This document shows, in pieces, positions 33,103 to 42,578 of a DNA stretch of 64,000 nucleotides. Position 1 is the stretch's first letter. Each line of letters begins with the position of its first letter. The stretch spans positions 1-64,000 of the forward strand of contig CAJXKJ010000008.1 in NCBI GenBank assembly GCA_913055605.1, written 5' to 3'. Below the pieces are notes generated by a model that had not been told where the DNA came from, made no database searches, and worked only from the letters and a program-made list of their open reading frames with translations. This DNA is from an uncultured Euryhalocaulis sp. GTDB lineage: Bacteria > Pseudomonadota > Alphaproteobacteria > Caulobacterales > Maricaulaceae. The translations under genes and the position numbers were made by a program.

Positions 33103-35249
33103 GGTTCCTCCCGGGTGCGCTCGTTCGACTGGGCCTCCGCCTCGGCGGCCATGTCCTCATTCGCGCGGGCGATGATATAGGCGCGGATCGCCTGGGTGTC
33201 GGCGGGGTCCAGCTCCTCGTCGAAACTGGCCATGCCGGTTCCGGCCAGCGCGCCGTCCAGCACCACGGCGTCGAACGCCTCCTGGCTGTTCAGGCGCACG
33301 GTGCGGCGCAAATCCGGCAGGATGCCGACCTGGACCACCGCGCCGCCATGGCAATTGCCGCAGAACAGGCCGTACAGGCCGGCGCCCTGGCCGATCATTT
33401 CTTCGGAGGCGAACTGGGCCGGCGGAACGATGGGGGCCATCTCCAGCTCCGGCGCGGGCGGCAGCACGCCCTCGCCGTCCAGCGAGAAGATCAGCAGGCG
33501 CGAACGGTTGGCCCGCTCCATCCCCTTCATGTTGGAGTCGCCGCCGATCATGCCCCAGGAGCCGCCGGTGCCGGCGACGATGGCGACATATTGCCGGCCG
33601 TCGATTTCATAGGAGATCGGCGCGGCGATCACTCCGGTCTGGACGCCGGTTTCCCACAGCGTCGCGCCCGTGCCCGCGTCGACCGCGGTGAACAGGCCGG
33701 AGCCGGTGCCCTGGAACACCACGCCGCCGGCGGTGGCGAGCGCCCCGCCATTGGCCGGGCCGGCGCGCTCCACCCGCCAGACCTCGGACTGGGTCGCGGG
33801 GTCCCAGGCGATCAGCCGGCCATAGGTGTCGGACACGACCTCGTTCGGGTCGAGGATGGCGTTCTGGGCGAAATCGACCGCCTGGTTGGTGGTCAGCGCG
33901 TGCGCCTCGAACCCCTGCGAGCCGTCGGCATAGACGAAGGGCGAGCCGTGGATCGGGAAATAGACCAGTCCGGTTTCGGGGCTGTAGGACATCGAGTGCC
34001 AGGTGTGCGCGCCGTTCGGGTTCTGGCGCGACACGAAGGGCTCGCCGGTGCGGTAGAAGCGCGCCGCCGGGTTCTCGATCGCACGCCCGGTCTCCAGATC
34101 GACGCCGGTCGCCCAGCTGATCTCGGTGAACGGCTCGGCGGAGATCAGCTCGCCCGTCGCGCGGTCCAGCACATAGAAGAAGCCGTTTTTCGGCGCCTGC
34201 ATGATCACATTGCGGGTTTCGCCGCCGATCTCGATATCGGCCAGGATCATCTGCTGGGTCGCGGTGTGGTCCCAGGAATCGCCGTTGGTGGACTGGTAGT
34301 GCCACACGTAAGAGCCATCGTCCGGGTCCAGCGCGACGATGGAGGAGAGGAAGAGATTGTCCCCCTCCCCGTTGCTGCGCACCTGATGGTTCCAGGGCGC
34401 CCCGTTGCCGACGCCGATATAGAGCAGGTCCAGATCCGGGTCGTAGGACATGGAGTCCCAGACCGTGCCGCCGCCGCCCAGAGTCCACCATTCGCCGGAC
34501 CAGGTGTCGGCCGCCATTTCCAGCGCCGGGCTTTCGAAGCCGTCCTCCGGATTGCCGGGCACGGTGTAGAAGCGCCAGTCCAGTTCGCCGGTCTCGGCGT
34601 CATAGGCGCTGACATAGCCGCGCACGCCGTATTCGGCGCCGCCGTTTCCGATCAGCACCTTGCCCTTCACCACGCGCGGGGCGCCGGTGATCGTGTAGGG
34701 CCAGTCCAGATCGACGGTCAGGACATCCCACAGCTCCTCGCCCGTCTCGGCGTCGAGCGCGATCAGGCGGCCGTCGATCGTGCCGACAAAGACCTTGCCG
34801 TCCCACACCGCGACGCCGCGATTGACGACGTCGCAGCAGGCGTTGACCGCCCACTGGCCGTCGACCTCGGGGTCGTAGTGCCACAGACGCTCGCCGGTGA
34901 CGGCGTCGAAGGCGTTCACATGGCTCCAGGCCTCGGACACATAGAGCACGCCGTCGACCATGATCGGCGTGGCTTCCTGCCCGCGCGTGGTCTCCAGATC
35001 GGCGTACCAGTCCAGCCCCATCTCATCGACGTTATCGGCGGTGATCTGGTCCAGCGGGCTGAAGCGCTGTTCGGAATAGGTGCGGCCGTGGCTCATCCAC
35101 TGGCCGGGCTCGCTTTCGGCCCCGGTCAGGCGCGCGCCATCGACCGCGGCGGCCCCCTGTGCGAGCGCGGCGGCAGGCGAAAGCGCGGCCAGCGCCAGAG
35201 CGCCGGCGCAGCCGGCCAGAAAACGGGAACGCGAGCGGGTGCGAGCCAT
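33099..35249 (-). CDS. PQQ quinohemoprotein alcohol dehydrogenase, calcium-type (copy C)
   Basis: A 716-residue periplasmic enzyme with an ordinary Sec signal ending near ALAQG rather than a lipobox. The PQQ propeller has C138-C139 ([10 protein letters not shown]), the metal Glu in [12 protein letters not shown], Asn in GVGNGAPWN, and W326-D327-H328-T329. Thr at the +2 position is what calcium-dependent type II enzymes such as Comamonas qhEDH have. Lys is in [11 protein letters not shown]. Cytochrome c motif CGNCH at 630-634. It starts the seven-gene coupled set C-GST-NTF2-GFA-MDR-B-A. ATG follows GGGGAGGGG. It oxidises a primary or secondary alcohol and passes electrons to heme. Confidence 0.9.
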   Translation of the reverse strand: MARTRSRSRFLAGCAGALALAALSPAAALAQGAAAVDGARLTGAESEPGQWMSHGRTYSEQRFSPLDQITADNVDEMGLDWYADLETTRGQEATPIMVDGVLYVSEAWSHVNAFDAVTGERLWHYDPEVDGQWAVNACCDVVNRGVAVWDGKVFVGTIDGRLIALDAETGEELWDVLTVDLDWPYTITGAPRVVKGKVLIGNGGAEYGVRGYVSAYDAETGELDWRFYTVPGNPEDGFESPALEMAADTWSGEWWTLGGGGTVWDSMSYDPDLDLLYIGVGNGAPWNHQVRSNGEGDNLFLSSIVALDPDDGSYVWHYQSTNGDSWDHTATQQMILADIEIGGETRNVIMQAPKNGFFYVLDRATGELISAEPFTEISWATGVDLETGRAIENPAARFYRTGEPFVSRQNPNGAHTWHSMSYSPETGLVYFPIHGSPFVYADGSQGFEAHALTTNQAVDFAQNAILDPNEVVSDTYGRLIAWDPATQSEVWRVERAGPANGGALATAGGVVFQGTGSGLFTAVDAGTGATLWETGVQTGVIAAPISYEIDGRQYVAIVAGTGGSWGMIGGDSNMKGMERANRSRLLIFSLDGEGVLPPAPELEMAPIVPPAQFASEEMIGQGAGLYGLFCGNCHGGAVVQVGILPDLRRTVRLNSQEAFDAVVLDGALAGTGMASFDEELDPADTQAIRAYIIARANEDMAAEAEAQSNERTREEP

Positions 35250-35354
35250 GAAATCCCCTCCCCAAGGATTCTGCTGTGAAGCGCCGTCTGATGCGGCGCT
35301 GGTTCCGGCAAAACTATCCCAGGCGGCGGGGGCCGCACACCCCCCAAGGACGCG

Positions 35355-36797
35355 CTAGTGCGCGGCGGGCGCAGCGCCCTCCGCCGGCGGGGCGCTGACG
35401 CGCAGCAGGCCGATGGCGAGGGCGGCCGCCAGAGCGGCGCAGACCGCGCCGGCCAGGAAGGCGGCGTTATAGCCCGCGGCGAGCGCTTCGGGCGCGGCGG
35501 CGCCCGCCTCCAGCATCCCGCCCGTGCGGGAGGCCGCGATGCTGGCGAGAATCGCGAGGCCGAGCGAGCCGCCCATCATGAAGGCGGTGTTCACCAGACC
35601 CGAGGCGAGGCCCGACTGGTCCGGCGCCACGTCGCTCATCGCCGCCAGCAGGACCGGGTTGAACGCCATGCCGGCGCCCAGGCCCAGCAGCAGCATGGCC
35701 GGCAGGACATGGATCAGGAACGAGCCGTCGGCCGGGGCGAAGGAGAACAGGACCAGCCCGGCGGACGCGAAGGCGAGCCCCGCGGCCAGCGGCCGGGCGA
35801 TGCCGAACCGGTTCACCAGCCGGGCGGAGAACGTATAGGAGAACGCGCCCATGATGATATTGGCCGGCAGGAAGGCGAGCCCGACGCGCAGCGGATCGTA
35901 GCCCAGCACCAGCTGCAGATAGAGCGCCGACAGGAAGAACCAGGCGAACATCGCCGCGGCCCACAGGATGGCGACGGCGTTTGCGGTGGCCAGATTGCGC
36001 CGCCGGAACAGGCCAAGCGGGGCCAGCGGCGCGGGCGCCCGCGCCTCGATCACCACGAACGTGACCAGAAGCGCGATGGCGGCGGCGAGCAGGCCCAGCG
36101 TCTGGGCCGAGGCCCAGCCGGCGGTTTCGCCGTCGATGATCGCATAGACCGCCAGCAGCAGCGCGCCGGTGACGGTGACCGCGCCGGCGACGTCCAGTTT
36201 CTGGCGCGCCGTGCGCGCGGGATCGGCCGGCAGCAGGCGCCTCGAGGCGATGAAGACGACGATCCCGACCGGGATATTGACCAGGAAGATGGAGCGCCAG
36301 TCGAAGGCCGACGTCAGCAGCCCGCCCAGCAGAACGCCGATCGAGCCGCCGCCGGCCATGACGAAGCCGAAATAGCCCATGGCGCGCACCCGGCCCGGCC
36401 CTTCCGGAAACAGGGCCATGATGAGGGACAGCGCCACGGCGGAGACCACCGCCGCGCCCAGGCCCTGAACCGCACGCGCCACGATCAGCATGGTCTGGCC
36501 GTTGGCCAGGCCGCAGGCGAGCGAGGCCAGGGTGAAGACCGACAGCCCGATCAGGAACAGCCGCCGCTGGCCGTAAATGTCCGCCAGCCGCCCGCCCAGC
36601 AGCAGGAAGCCGCCGAAAGTCAGCAGGTAGGCGTTCACGACCCAGACGAGCGCGCCTTCGGTGAATCCCAGATTTTCCCGGATCGTGGGCAAGGCGACGT
36701 TCACGATCGTGGAATCGAGCACGATCATCAGGTCGCCGAGGCACAGCACGGCGAAGGCGAGCCAGCGGACCCGCGCAGGCATGGCGTCTGCGGACAT
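35355..36797 (-). CDS. MFS transporter, DHA2 (EmrB/QacA-like, 14 TM)
   Basis: A 480-residue inner-membrane transporter with about 14 hydrophobic helices. The DHA2 signatures are clear: motif D LDSTIVNVALPTI in helix 1, motif A GRLADIYGQRRLF between helices 2 and 3, and a helix-5 motif C-like stretch (GVLLGGLLTSAFDWRSIFLVN). Such pumps use the proton gradient to export drugs or, in catabolic loci, aromatic compounds. It lies between PQQ copies D and C in the same direction, with 141 and 105 base gaps. Export of toxic phenols or aldehydes is a reasonable inference. Confidence 0.88.
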   Translation of the reverse strand: MSADAMPARVRWLAFAVLCLGDLMIVLDSTIVNVALPTIRENLGFTEGALVWVVNAYLLTFGGFLLLGGRLADIYGQRRLFLIGLSVFTLASLACGLANGQTMLIVARAVQGLGAAVVSAVALSLIMALFPEGPGRVRAMGYFGFVMAGGGSIGVLLGGLLTSAFDWRSIFLVNIPVGIVVFIASRRLLPADPARTARQKLDVAGAVTVTGALLLAVYAIIDGETAGWASAQTLGLLAAAIALLVTFVVIEARAPAPLAPLGLFRRRNLATANAVAILWAAAMFAWFFLSALYLQLVLGYDPLRVGLAFLPANIIMGAFSYTFSARLVNRFGIARPLAAGLAFASAGLVLFSFAPADGSFLIHVLPAMLLLGLGAGMAFNPVLLAAMSDVAPDQSGLASGLVNTAFMMGGSLGLAILASIAASRTGGMLEAGAAAPEALAAGYNAAFLAGAVCAALAAALAIGLLRVSAPPAEGAAPAAH

Positions 36798-36938
36798 GAG
36801 CGGCGTTCCTGAGGACCGGGAGCGGCGTCTTTAGACGAGCCGCGCCCGCCCCGGAAGGCGCATCGCAGGGCGCGGCGCAATTTCGCCGCGCCCTGTTGTT
36901 ATCGGGCCGCTATTTGCGGCGCTGTGGTTCTTACGCCG

Positions 36939-39056
36939 CTATTGGCGGGCCGCGTTGGCCGCCATCTGCTGGTGCGCCCGGTCGACCAGATAGGCGCGGA
37001 TCGCCGCGGTGTCGGCCGGCTGCAGCCGGTCGCCGAAGGCGATCATGCCGTTGGGCTCCAGCGCCCCGGCCAGCACGACGGCGTCGAACGCCTCCTGGCT
37101 GTTCAGGCGGACGCTGTAGCGCAGGTCGGGGAACAGGCCGCGATTGCCGAAGCTGCTTTCGTGGCACATGGCGCAATTGTCGGTGAACAGCGCCTGGCCG
37201 TCTGCGATCACGTCCGCCTCGGCGAACTGTTCGGGCGGGTTCAGGACCAGTTCCGGCGCCGGGGGCGTCGGCGGCAGGGTCTGCGTCCCGCCCAGCGTAT
37301 AGACCAGCAGGCGGGAGCCGTTGGAGTTGCCGTAACCCGGCACGCCATAGCCGACCAGCTGGGCGACATACTGCACCCCGCCCAACTCATACGACATCGG
37401 CGCGGCGACGACGCCGGCCTCGGTATCCTGGCGCCACAGCTCCTGACCGGTTTCGGCGTCGAGCGCCGCCAGCCAGCCGTCCAGCTCCGGCGAACCCGAA
37501 AAGACCAGGCCGCCGGCGGTGGCCAGCGCGCCGCTGCCGACGCGGCCCTTGATGTCGGTGCGCCAGATTTCCTCGCGCGCGACCGGGTCCCAGGCCAGCA
37601 GGCGGGCGCCGCCCCGCGGCAGGTCCGCCGCGCCGGGCTGGGTTTCCCAGATGTCGTCGGGCGCGCCGCCGCCAGTGCCGGTATTGGCCCGGCCGACGAC
37701 GGGATTGTATTCCTCCGCCGGCCCCATCACCGCCGCGGTCTCCACCAGCGGCAAATATACGAGGCCGGTTTCCGGGCTGTAGGACCAGGGATGCCAGGCA
37801 TGGGCGCCCTGGGCGCTGGGCGCGACGATGAAGGGCTCGCCGGTGCGGCCGAAGAACGCGCCCTCGACAAAGACGGGGCGGCCAGATTCGTCGATCTCCC
37901 CGGTCGTCCAGGACTGGGCGGTATAGGGCGTGCCGGAGATCAGCTCCCCGGTCGCGGCGTCCAGCACGTAGAAGAAGCCGTTCTTCGGCGCCTGCATGAT
38001 GACGCGGCGCGTCTCGCCGCCGATCTCCAGATCGGCCAGCATCATCGGCTGGGTCGCGGTGTAGTCCCAGGTCTCGCCGGGCGTTTCCTGATAATGCCAG
38101 ACATATTCGCCGGTGTCGGCGTCGACCGCGACGATGGAGGACAGGAACAGATTGTCGCCGCCGCCGGGGCTGCGGAATTCCGCGTTCCAGGGGCTGCCGT
38201 TGCCGACGCCCAGATAGACGAGGTTCAGCTCCGGATCGTGGATGATGGCGTCCCAGACCGTGCCGCCGCCGCCCAGCGTCCACCATTCGCCGTTCCAGGT
38301 TTCCGCCGCCATTTCCAGCGCCGCGTTCTCGAACCCGTTCGCGGGATTGTCGGGCACGGTATAGAAGCGCCACACGACATCGCCGGTTTCCGCATCGAAG
38401 GCGGTGACGAAGCCGCGCACGCCGAATTCCGCCCCGCCATTGCCGATGACGACCTTGCCGTTCACCACGCGTGGCGCGCCGGTGATCGTGTAGGGCCATT
38501 TGGAGTCCTGCTCCGCCACCGTGTTGACGGACCAGACTTCCTCCCCGGTCGCGGCGTCCAGCGCCACCAGGCGCGCGTCATAGACGCCGACATAGATCTT
38601 GCCGTTCCAGGCGGCGACGCCGCGATTGACGACGTCGCAGCAGCCATGGCCGCCGACCTCGCCCGGCACTTCGGGATCGTAGTGCCAGAGCTGTTCGCCG
38701 GTTTTCCCGTCGAAGGCGTAGACGTGCGACCAGGCGGTGGAGACATAGAGGACGCCGTCGATGAACAGGGGCGTCGCCTCCTGCCCCCGCTGGGTCTCCA
38801 CGTCCGCGTACCAGGCCAGGCCCAGGTCGGAGACGGTTTCGGTATCGATCTGGTCCAGCGGGCTGAAGCGCTGTTCGTCATAGGTGCGGCCGACGCTCAT
38901 CCACTGGCCGGGGTCGCCGCCCCCGGCCGCCGCCTCCAGCCGCGCCTCGTCCACCTGGGCGGGCTGGGTGGGCTGGGCCGTCGCTGGCGCCGGAGCCGCC
39001 GCAAACGCCATGGCCGTCAGGCCCAGCAGGCCCGCGCCGATCCGAAATCCCGTCAT
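36939..39056 (-). CDS. PQQ quinohemoprotein alcohol dehydrogenase, calcium-type (copy D)
   Basis: A 705-residue enzyme with a Sec signal ending near APATAQ and no lipobox. Features: C139-C140 ([16 protein letters not shown]), GNGGAEFGVRGF for the metal Glu, GVGNGSPWN, and W330-D331-Y332-T333 with Thr at +2 (calcium type). The cytochrome c domain has CAMCH at 628-632, an unusual Met between the Cys pair, and a short tail. It follows the beta-propeller lipoprotein by 56 bases. ATG after GGGGAGAG. Closest in motifs to copy C. Confidence 0.9.
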   Translation of the reverse strand: MTGFRIGAGLLGLTAMAFAAAPAPATAQPTQPAQVDEARLEAAAGGGDPGQWMSVGRTYDEQRFSPLDQIDTETVSDLGLAWYADVETQRGQEATPLFIDGVLYVSTAWSHVYAFDGKTGEQLWHYDPEVPGEVGGHGCCDVVNRGVAAWNGKIYVGVYDARLVALDAATGEEVWSVNTVAEQDSKWPYTITGAPRVVNGKVVIGNGGAEFGVRGFVTAFDAETGDVVWRFYTVPDNPANGFENAALEMAAETWNGEWWTLGGGGTVWDAIIHDPELNLVYLGVGNGSPWNAEFRSPGGGDNLFLSSIVAVDADTGEYVWHYQETPGETWDYTATQPMMLADLEIGGETRRVIMQAPKNGFFYVLDAATGELISGTPYTAQSWTTGEIDESGRPVFVEGAFFGRTGEPFIVAPSAQGAHAWHPWSYSPETGLVYLPLVETAAVMGPAEEYNPVVGRANTGTGGGAPDDIWETQPGAADLPRGGARLLAWDPVAREEIWRTDIKGRVGSGALATAGGLVFSGSPELDGWLAALDAETGQELWRQDTEAGVVAAPMSYELGGVQYVAQLVGYGVPGYGNSNGSRLLVYTLGGTQTLPPTPPAPELVLNPPEQFAEADVIADGQALFTDNCAMCHESSFGNRGLFPDLRYSVRLNSQEAFDAVVLAGALEPNGMIAFGDRLQPADTAAIRAYLVDRAHQQMAANAARQ

Positions 39057-39112
39057 TGCGCTCTCCCCAATATTGTTGTGCGCCCAAGTTTTTGGCGTCT
39101 GCGTACCTAGTC

Positions 39113-40168
39113 CTAGCGCGCGGCGACCACGCTCCAGGGCCGGCCGCCGAGCTGGATCGTCTCGATGCTTTCGCCCGCCTCCAGGTCGATCACCGTCAGG
39201 TCGCCGGACAGGCCGGCGGCGGCGTAGAGCCGCGTCTCGTCGGGCGACATGGACAGGCCCCAGTTGCGGAAGCCGGACGGGAAATAATTGGTGACCGCGA
39301 ACGTGGCGAGGTCGATTTCCCCCACCGCGTTGCCGCGGCCGAGCGCGACATAGGCGCGCGCGCCGTCGGCGGTGATCGCCATCTCCACGGCCTGGATATT
39401 CTCTTCCACGAAATCGGGCGTGCCGGGGCCGCCGAAGCCGACCGTCTCCACGATTTCCCAAGTCGCCGCGTCGATGATCTCCACGCTGGCGCCGACCTCG
39501 GACGAGACCAGCAGGCGCGAACCGTCCGGCGTGAACACCGCGTCGCGCGGGCGGGTGCCGACCGGCACCTCCGCCACCACCGCGCCGGTTTCGGCGTCGA
39601 AGATATGCGCCAGGCTGTCGACCTCCGACGTCGAGACGACGAAGCGGCCGTCCGGGCTGACCGTCATGCCTTCGGGCTCCCCGCCCGTCGGCACGGTGCG
39701 GGTCACCGTGTTGCTGGCGATGTCGAGGAAGGAGACATAGGCGTCGTCCTCATTGGCGATATAGATCGTGCCGCCATCCGGGCTGATCGCGAAGCGCTCC
39801 GGGTCCGGGCCGGAATCCAGCCGCCCGACGACCTCCGCCGTGGCGGTGTCGATCACGTCGATCGCGTTGTCGTTGCTGACCGCGACATAGAGGCGGGCGC
39901 CGTCGGGGCTGAGCCGCATGCCGCGCGGGCGCTCGCCCACCGCGATCTGGCCGGTCTCGGTCAGCGTGTCCGGATCGATGACGTGGACGACATTGCTTTC
40001 CTCGTTGGAGACATAGACGCCGCCGGCAGCGGCGGCGGCCGGCGCTGAATCGCCGGCCGTGTCCGCGCTGTCTCCGGACTGTCCGCAGGCGGCCAAAGCG
40101 AGCGCGGCGGCCAGACTGGCGGCGGCCCAGCTGGCGGCGTTGGCGGAGCGGGACGTGCGGTGGGTCAT
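39113..40168 (-). CDS. PQQ-dependent catabolism-associated beta-propeller lipoprotein
   Basis: A 351-residue lipoprotein with lipobox LAAC. The mature part is a seven-bladed YVTN-type propeller: repeats VYVSNEESNVVHVIDPDTL, LYVAVSNDNAIDVIDTAT, IYIANEDDAYVSFLDIAS and so on, each with an SPDG turn. This matches the TIGR03866 family, found next to PQQ-enzyme catabolic clusters; its role there is not established, and a docking, sensing or assembly partner is possible. It contains no catalytic motif I can see. The ATG at 40168 has GGAAG upstream; an ATG ten codons earlier has no ribosome site. Sits between PQQ copies F and D. Confidence 0.82.
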   Translation of the reverse strand: MTHRTSRSANAASWAAASLAAALALAACGQSGDSADTAGDSAPAAAAAGGVYVSNEESNVVHVIDPDTLTETGQIAVGERPRGMRLSPDGARLYVAVSNDNAIDVIDTATAEVVGRLDSGPDPERFAISPDGGTIYIANEDDAYVSFLDIASNTVTRTVPTGGEPEGMTVSPDGRFVVSTSEVDSLAHIFDAETGAVVAEVPVGTRPRDAVFTPDGSRLLVSSEVGASVEIIDAATWEIVETVGFGGPGTPDFVEENIQAVEMAITADGARAYVALGRGNAVGEIDLATFAVTNYFPSGFRNWGLSMSPDETRLYAAAGLSGDLTVIDLEAGESIETIQLGGRPWSVVAAR

Positions 40169-40249
40169 GATGTCTTCCGTACCGGTTTGCTTAAACATAA
40201 TGCAGGCTGCCGCCCGGTTCCTGAGAGCGGTCTTAGTTTCGTTGCGCGC

Positions 40250-42514
40250 CTATTGGCCATGAAGGCCGGACGCCTCGGCTTCCTCGGTCTCCTCATCCCC
40301 GGCGGGCGGCGCGGCCGGTCCGCCGCGCGGGCCGGGATCCTCGCCGGCGGCTTCCCGCTCCTGCGCGTCGTGGGCGAGCGCGACGACATAGGCGCGGAGG
40401 GCGTGCGTGTCCGCCTCCTCCAGCTCCGCGGCGAAGCTGGCCATGCCGTTATCGGCCAGCGCGCCGCCCAGGACGACGGCGTCGAAGGCGGGCTGGGCCT
40501 GGATGCGGGCGCTGCGCCGCAGATCCGGGAAGGTGGAGCGCGCCTGGCCGTCATCGCCGTGGCAGATGGCGCAGTTCTTTTCGAACAAATCGGCGCCGTG
40601 ATCGATCTCCACGGCTTCGGCGAACTGTTCGGGCGGATTGATCGGCGGGGGGACGTAGTCCACCGGCGCCGGAAGCACGGCCGTGCCGCCCAGCTTGAAC
40701 ACCAGCACGCGGGAATAATTGGGCGCGTAATAATAATCCGCCGCCCGGCCCGGAACGACGGCGACATATTGTTCGCCGTCCAGTTCATAGCTGATCGGCC
40801 CGGCGGTGACGCCGGTCTGCGGATCGAAATCCCAGAGCTGTTCGCCGGTCTCCGCGTTATAGGCGACGAATTCCACGTCCGCATTGCCCTGGAAGACCAG
40901 ATTGCCGGCGGTGGTCAGCGTGCCGCCATAGCGGCCCTCGCCCTCGAACGGATGCTCCCAGACCTTTTCGTTGGCGACCGGGTCCCAGGCCAGAAGCGAG
41001 CCGCGCTGGGGGAATTCCAGTTCGGCCGGCATCTCCGGAAAGTCCGGCCCGAAATGCACCGCGCCGGTATTGGTGCCGACCTCGCTGAACACGAATTCCT
41101 CCGGGTTCTGGAAGGCCATGCTGCTGTAGCGCGCCTCCAGATAGACGAGGCCCGTGTTGGGGTTGAAGGAGATGGGGTGCCAGCTGTGCCCGCCGGCCGG
41201 GCCCGGGGTCAGCCAGAAGACCTCCCCGGTCTGGTCGTAACGGGCCTCCGGATTGGGGATCGGCCGGCCGCCCTCGTCATGGCCCAGCGCCCAGTTCACC
41301 GGGACGATATTGTTGGCGGAGAGGAACTCGCCGGTCGCGGCCTCCAGGACGTGGAAATAGCCGTTCTTCGGCGCCTGCATCACGACGCGGCGCGGGCCGT
41401 CCGGAAAGTCCAGCGTGGCGACCATGATCGGGGCGGTCGCCGTATAGTCCCAGGTCTCGCCCGGCGTGGTCTGGTAGTGCCAGACATAGTCGCCGGTGTC
41501 CGGGTCCAGCGCGATGATCGAGGCCAGAAACAGATTGTCGCCGCCGTCCGGGCTGCGGATCGACTGGTTCCAGGGCGAGCCGTTGCCGGAGCCGACGAAC
41601 AGCAAATCGGTTTCCGGGTCATAGGCCATGCCGTCCCAGACCGTGCCGCCGCCGCCATATTTCCACCACTCGCCGGTCCAGGTCTGCGCCGCCATTTCCA
41701 TGGCCGCGTTCTCGAACCCGTCGGCGGGGTTGCCGGGCACGGTCCAGAAGATCCAGTCGCGGTCCCCGGTCTCCGCGTCATAGGCGGCGACATAGCCGCG
41801 CACGCCGAACTCCGCGCCGCCGGCGCCGATCACCACCTTGCCCTTCACCACGCGCGGGGCGCCGGTGATGGCGTAACGGTTGGCGGGCAGGTTTTCGACG
41901 TCGAAGGTGCGGGTCGACCAGACCTCCGCCCCCGTCCAGGCGTCCAGCGCCACCAGACGGCCGTCGATCGTGCCGACATAGATTTTGCCGTTCCAGGCCG
42001 CGACGCCGCGATTGACCACGCCGCAGCAGGCGTTCTGCTGCCACTCGCCTGGGACTTCAGGGTCGTATTTCCAGACCTGCTCTCCGGTGCGCGCATCGAA
42101 GGCGTAGACCTTCGACCAGGCGGTGGAGACATAGAGCATGCCGTCCACCATGACCGGCGTGGCTTCCTGGTTCTGGTTGGTGTCGAGGTCCGCGAACCAG
42201 GCGAGGCCCAGCTGGTCGACATTGTCCGTCGTAATCTGGTCCAGCGGGCTGTAGCGCTGTTCCTCCAGCGTGCGGCCGGGGGCCATCCACTGTCCCGGTT
42301 CGGCGTCGGCGTTCAGCAGGCGCTCTTGGTCCACCGCGGCGTATTGCGGTGCTGCGGGTTCCGGCGCGGGCGCCTCGGCCGTCTGGGCGGGCTCAGCCTC
42401 GGGGGCGGCGGGCGCCTCGGCGGTCTGGTCCTGTCCGCAGGCGGCGAGCGCCAGCGCGAAGACCGAACCCAGCGCCGCGGCGCGCAGCGCGCCGGTCCTG
42501 GCGATCCTGTTCAT
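40250..42514 (-). CDS. PQQ quinohemoprotein alcohol dehydrogenase, calcium-type, lipoprotein (copy F)
   Basis: A 754-residue enzyme. The signal ends ALALAACG, a lipobox. A 25-residue Pro/Ala/Glu tether follows. C163-C164 (NACCGVVNRG), GAGGAEFGVRGY, GSGNGSPWN, and W355-D356-Y357-T358 with Thr at +2 mark a calcium-type enzyme. PQQ-contacting Lys in APKNGYFHVLE. Cytochrome c motif CAICH at 648-652. The C-terminal tail after the heme domain is long, acidic and Pro-rich (GPRGGPAAPP), unlike the other copies. ATG after GGGAGG. It lies 64 bases after copy G. Confidence 0.9.
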   Translation of the reverse strand: MNRIARTGALRAAALGSVFALALAACGQDQTAEAPAAPEAEPAQTAEAPAPEPAAPQYAAVDQERLLNADAEPGQWMAPGRTLEEQRYSPLDQITTDNVDQLGLAWFADLDTNQNQEATPVMVDGMLYVSTAWSKVYAFDARTGEQVWKYDPEVPGEWQQNACCGVVNRGVAAWNGKIYVGTIDGRLVALDAWTGAEVWSTRTFDVENLPANRYAITGAPRVVKGKVVIGAGGAEFGVRGYVAAYDAETGDRDWIFWTVPGNPADGFENAAMEMAAQTWTGEWWKYGGGGTVWDGMAYDPETDLLFVGSGNGSPWNQSIRSPDGGDNLFLASIIALDPDTGDYVWHYQTTPGETWDYTATAPIMVATLDFPDGPRRVVMQAPKNGYFHVLEAATGEFLSANNIVPVNWALGHDEGGRPIPNPEARYDQTGEVFWLTPGPAGGHSWHPISFNPNTGLVYLEARYSSMAFQNPEEFVFSEVGTNTGAVHFGPDFPEMPAELEFPQRGSLLAWDPVANEKVWEHPFEGEGRYGGTLTTAGNLVFQGNADVEFVAYNAETGEQLWDFDPQTGVTAGPISYELDGEQYVAVVPGRAADYYYAPNYSRVLVFKLGGTAVLPAPVDYVPPPINPPEQFAEAVEIDHGADLFEKNCAICHGDDGQARSTFPDLRRSARIQAQPAFDAVVLGGALADNGMASFAAELEEADTHALRAYVVALAHDAQEREAAGEDPGPRGGPAAPPAGDEETEEAEASGLHGQ

Positions 42515-42578
42515 CCCATCCTCCCAGAGGGCCGGGCGATCGTTCGGCGCCACCCGGCCTTTCACGTCTCTCGGGCGC

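Noticed and set aside
36867-36894. Perfect 11-bp hairpin (AGGGCGCGGCG / CGCCGCGCCCT) between PQQ copy D and the MFS gene
   Set aside because: No U tract follows it on the minus strand, so it was not called a terminator; it may only be a mild attenuator.
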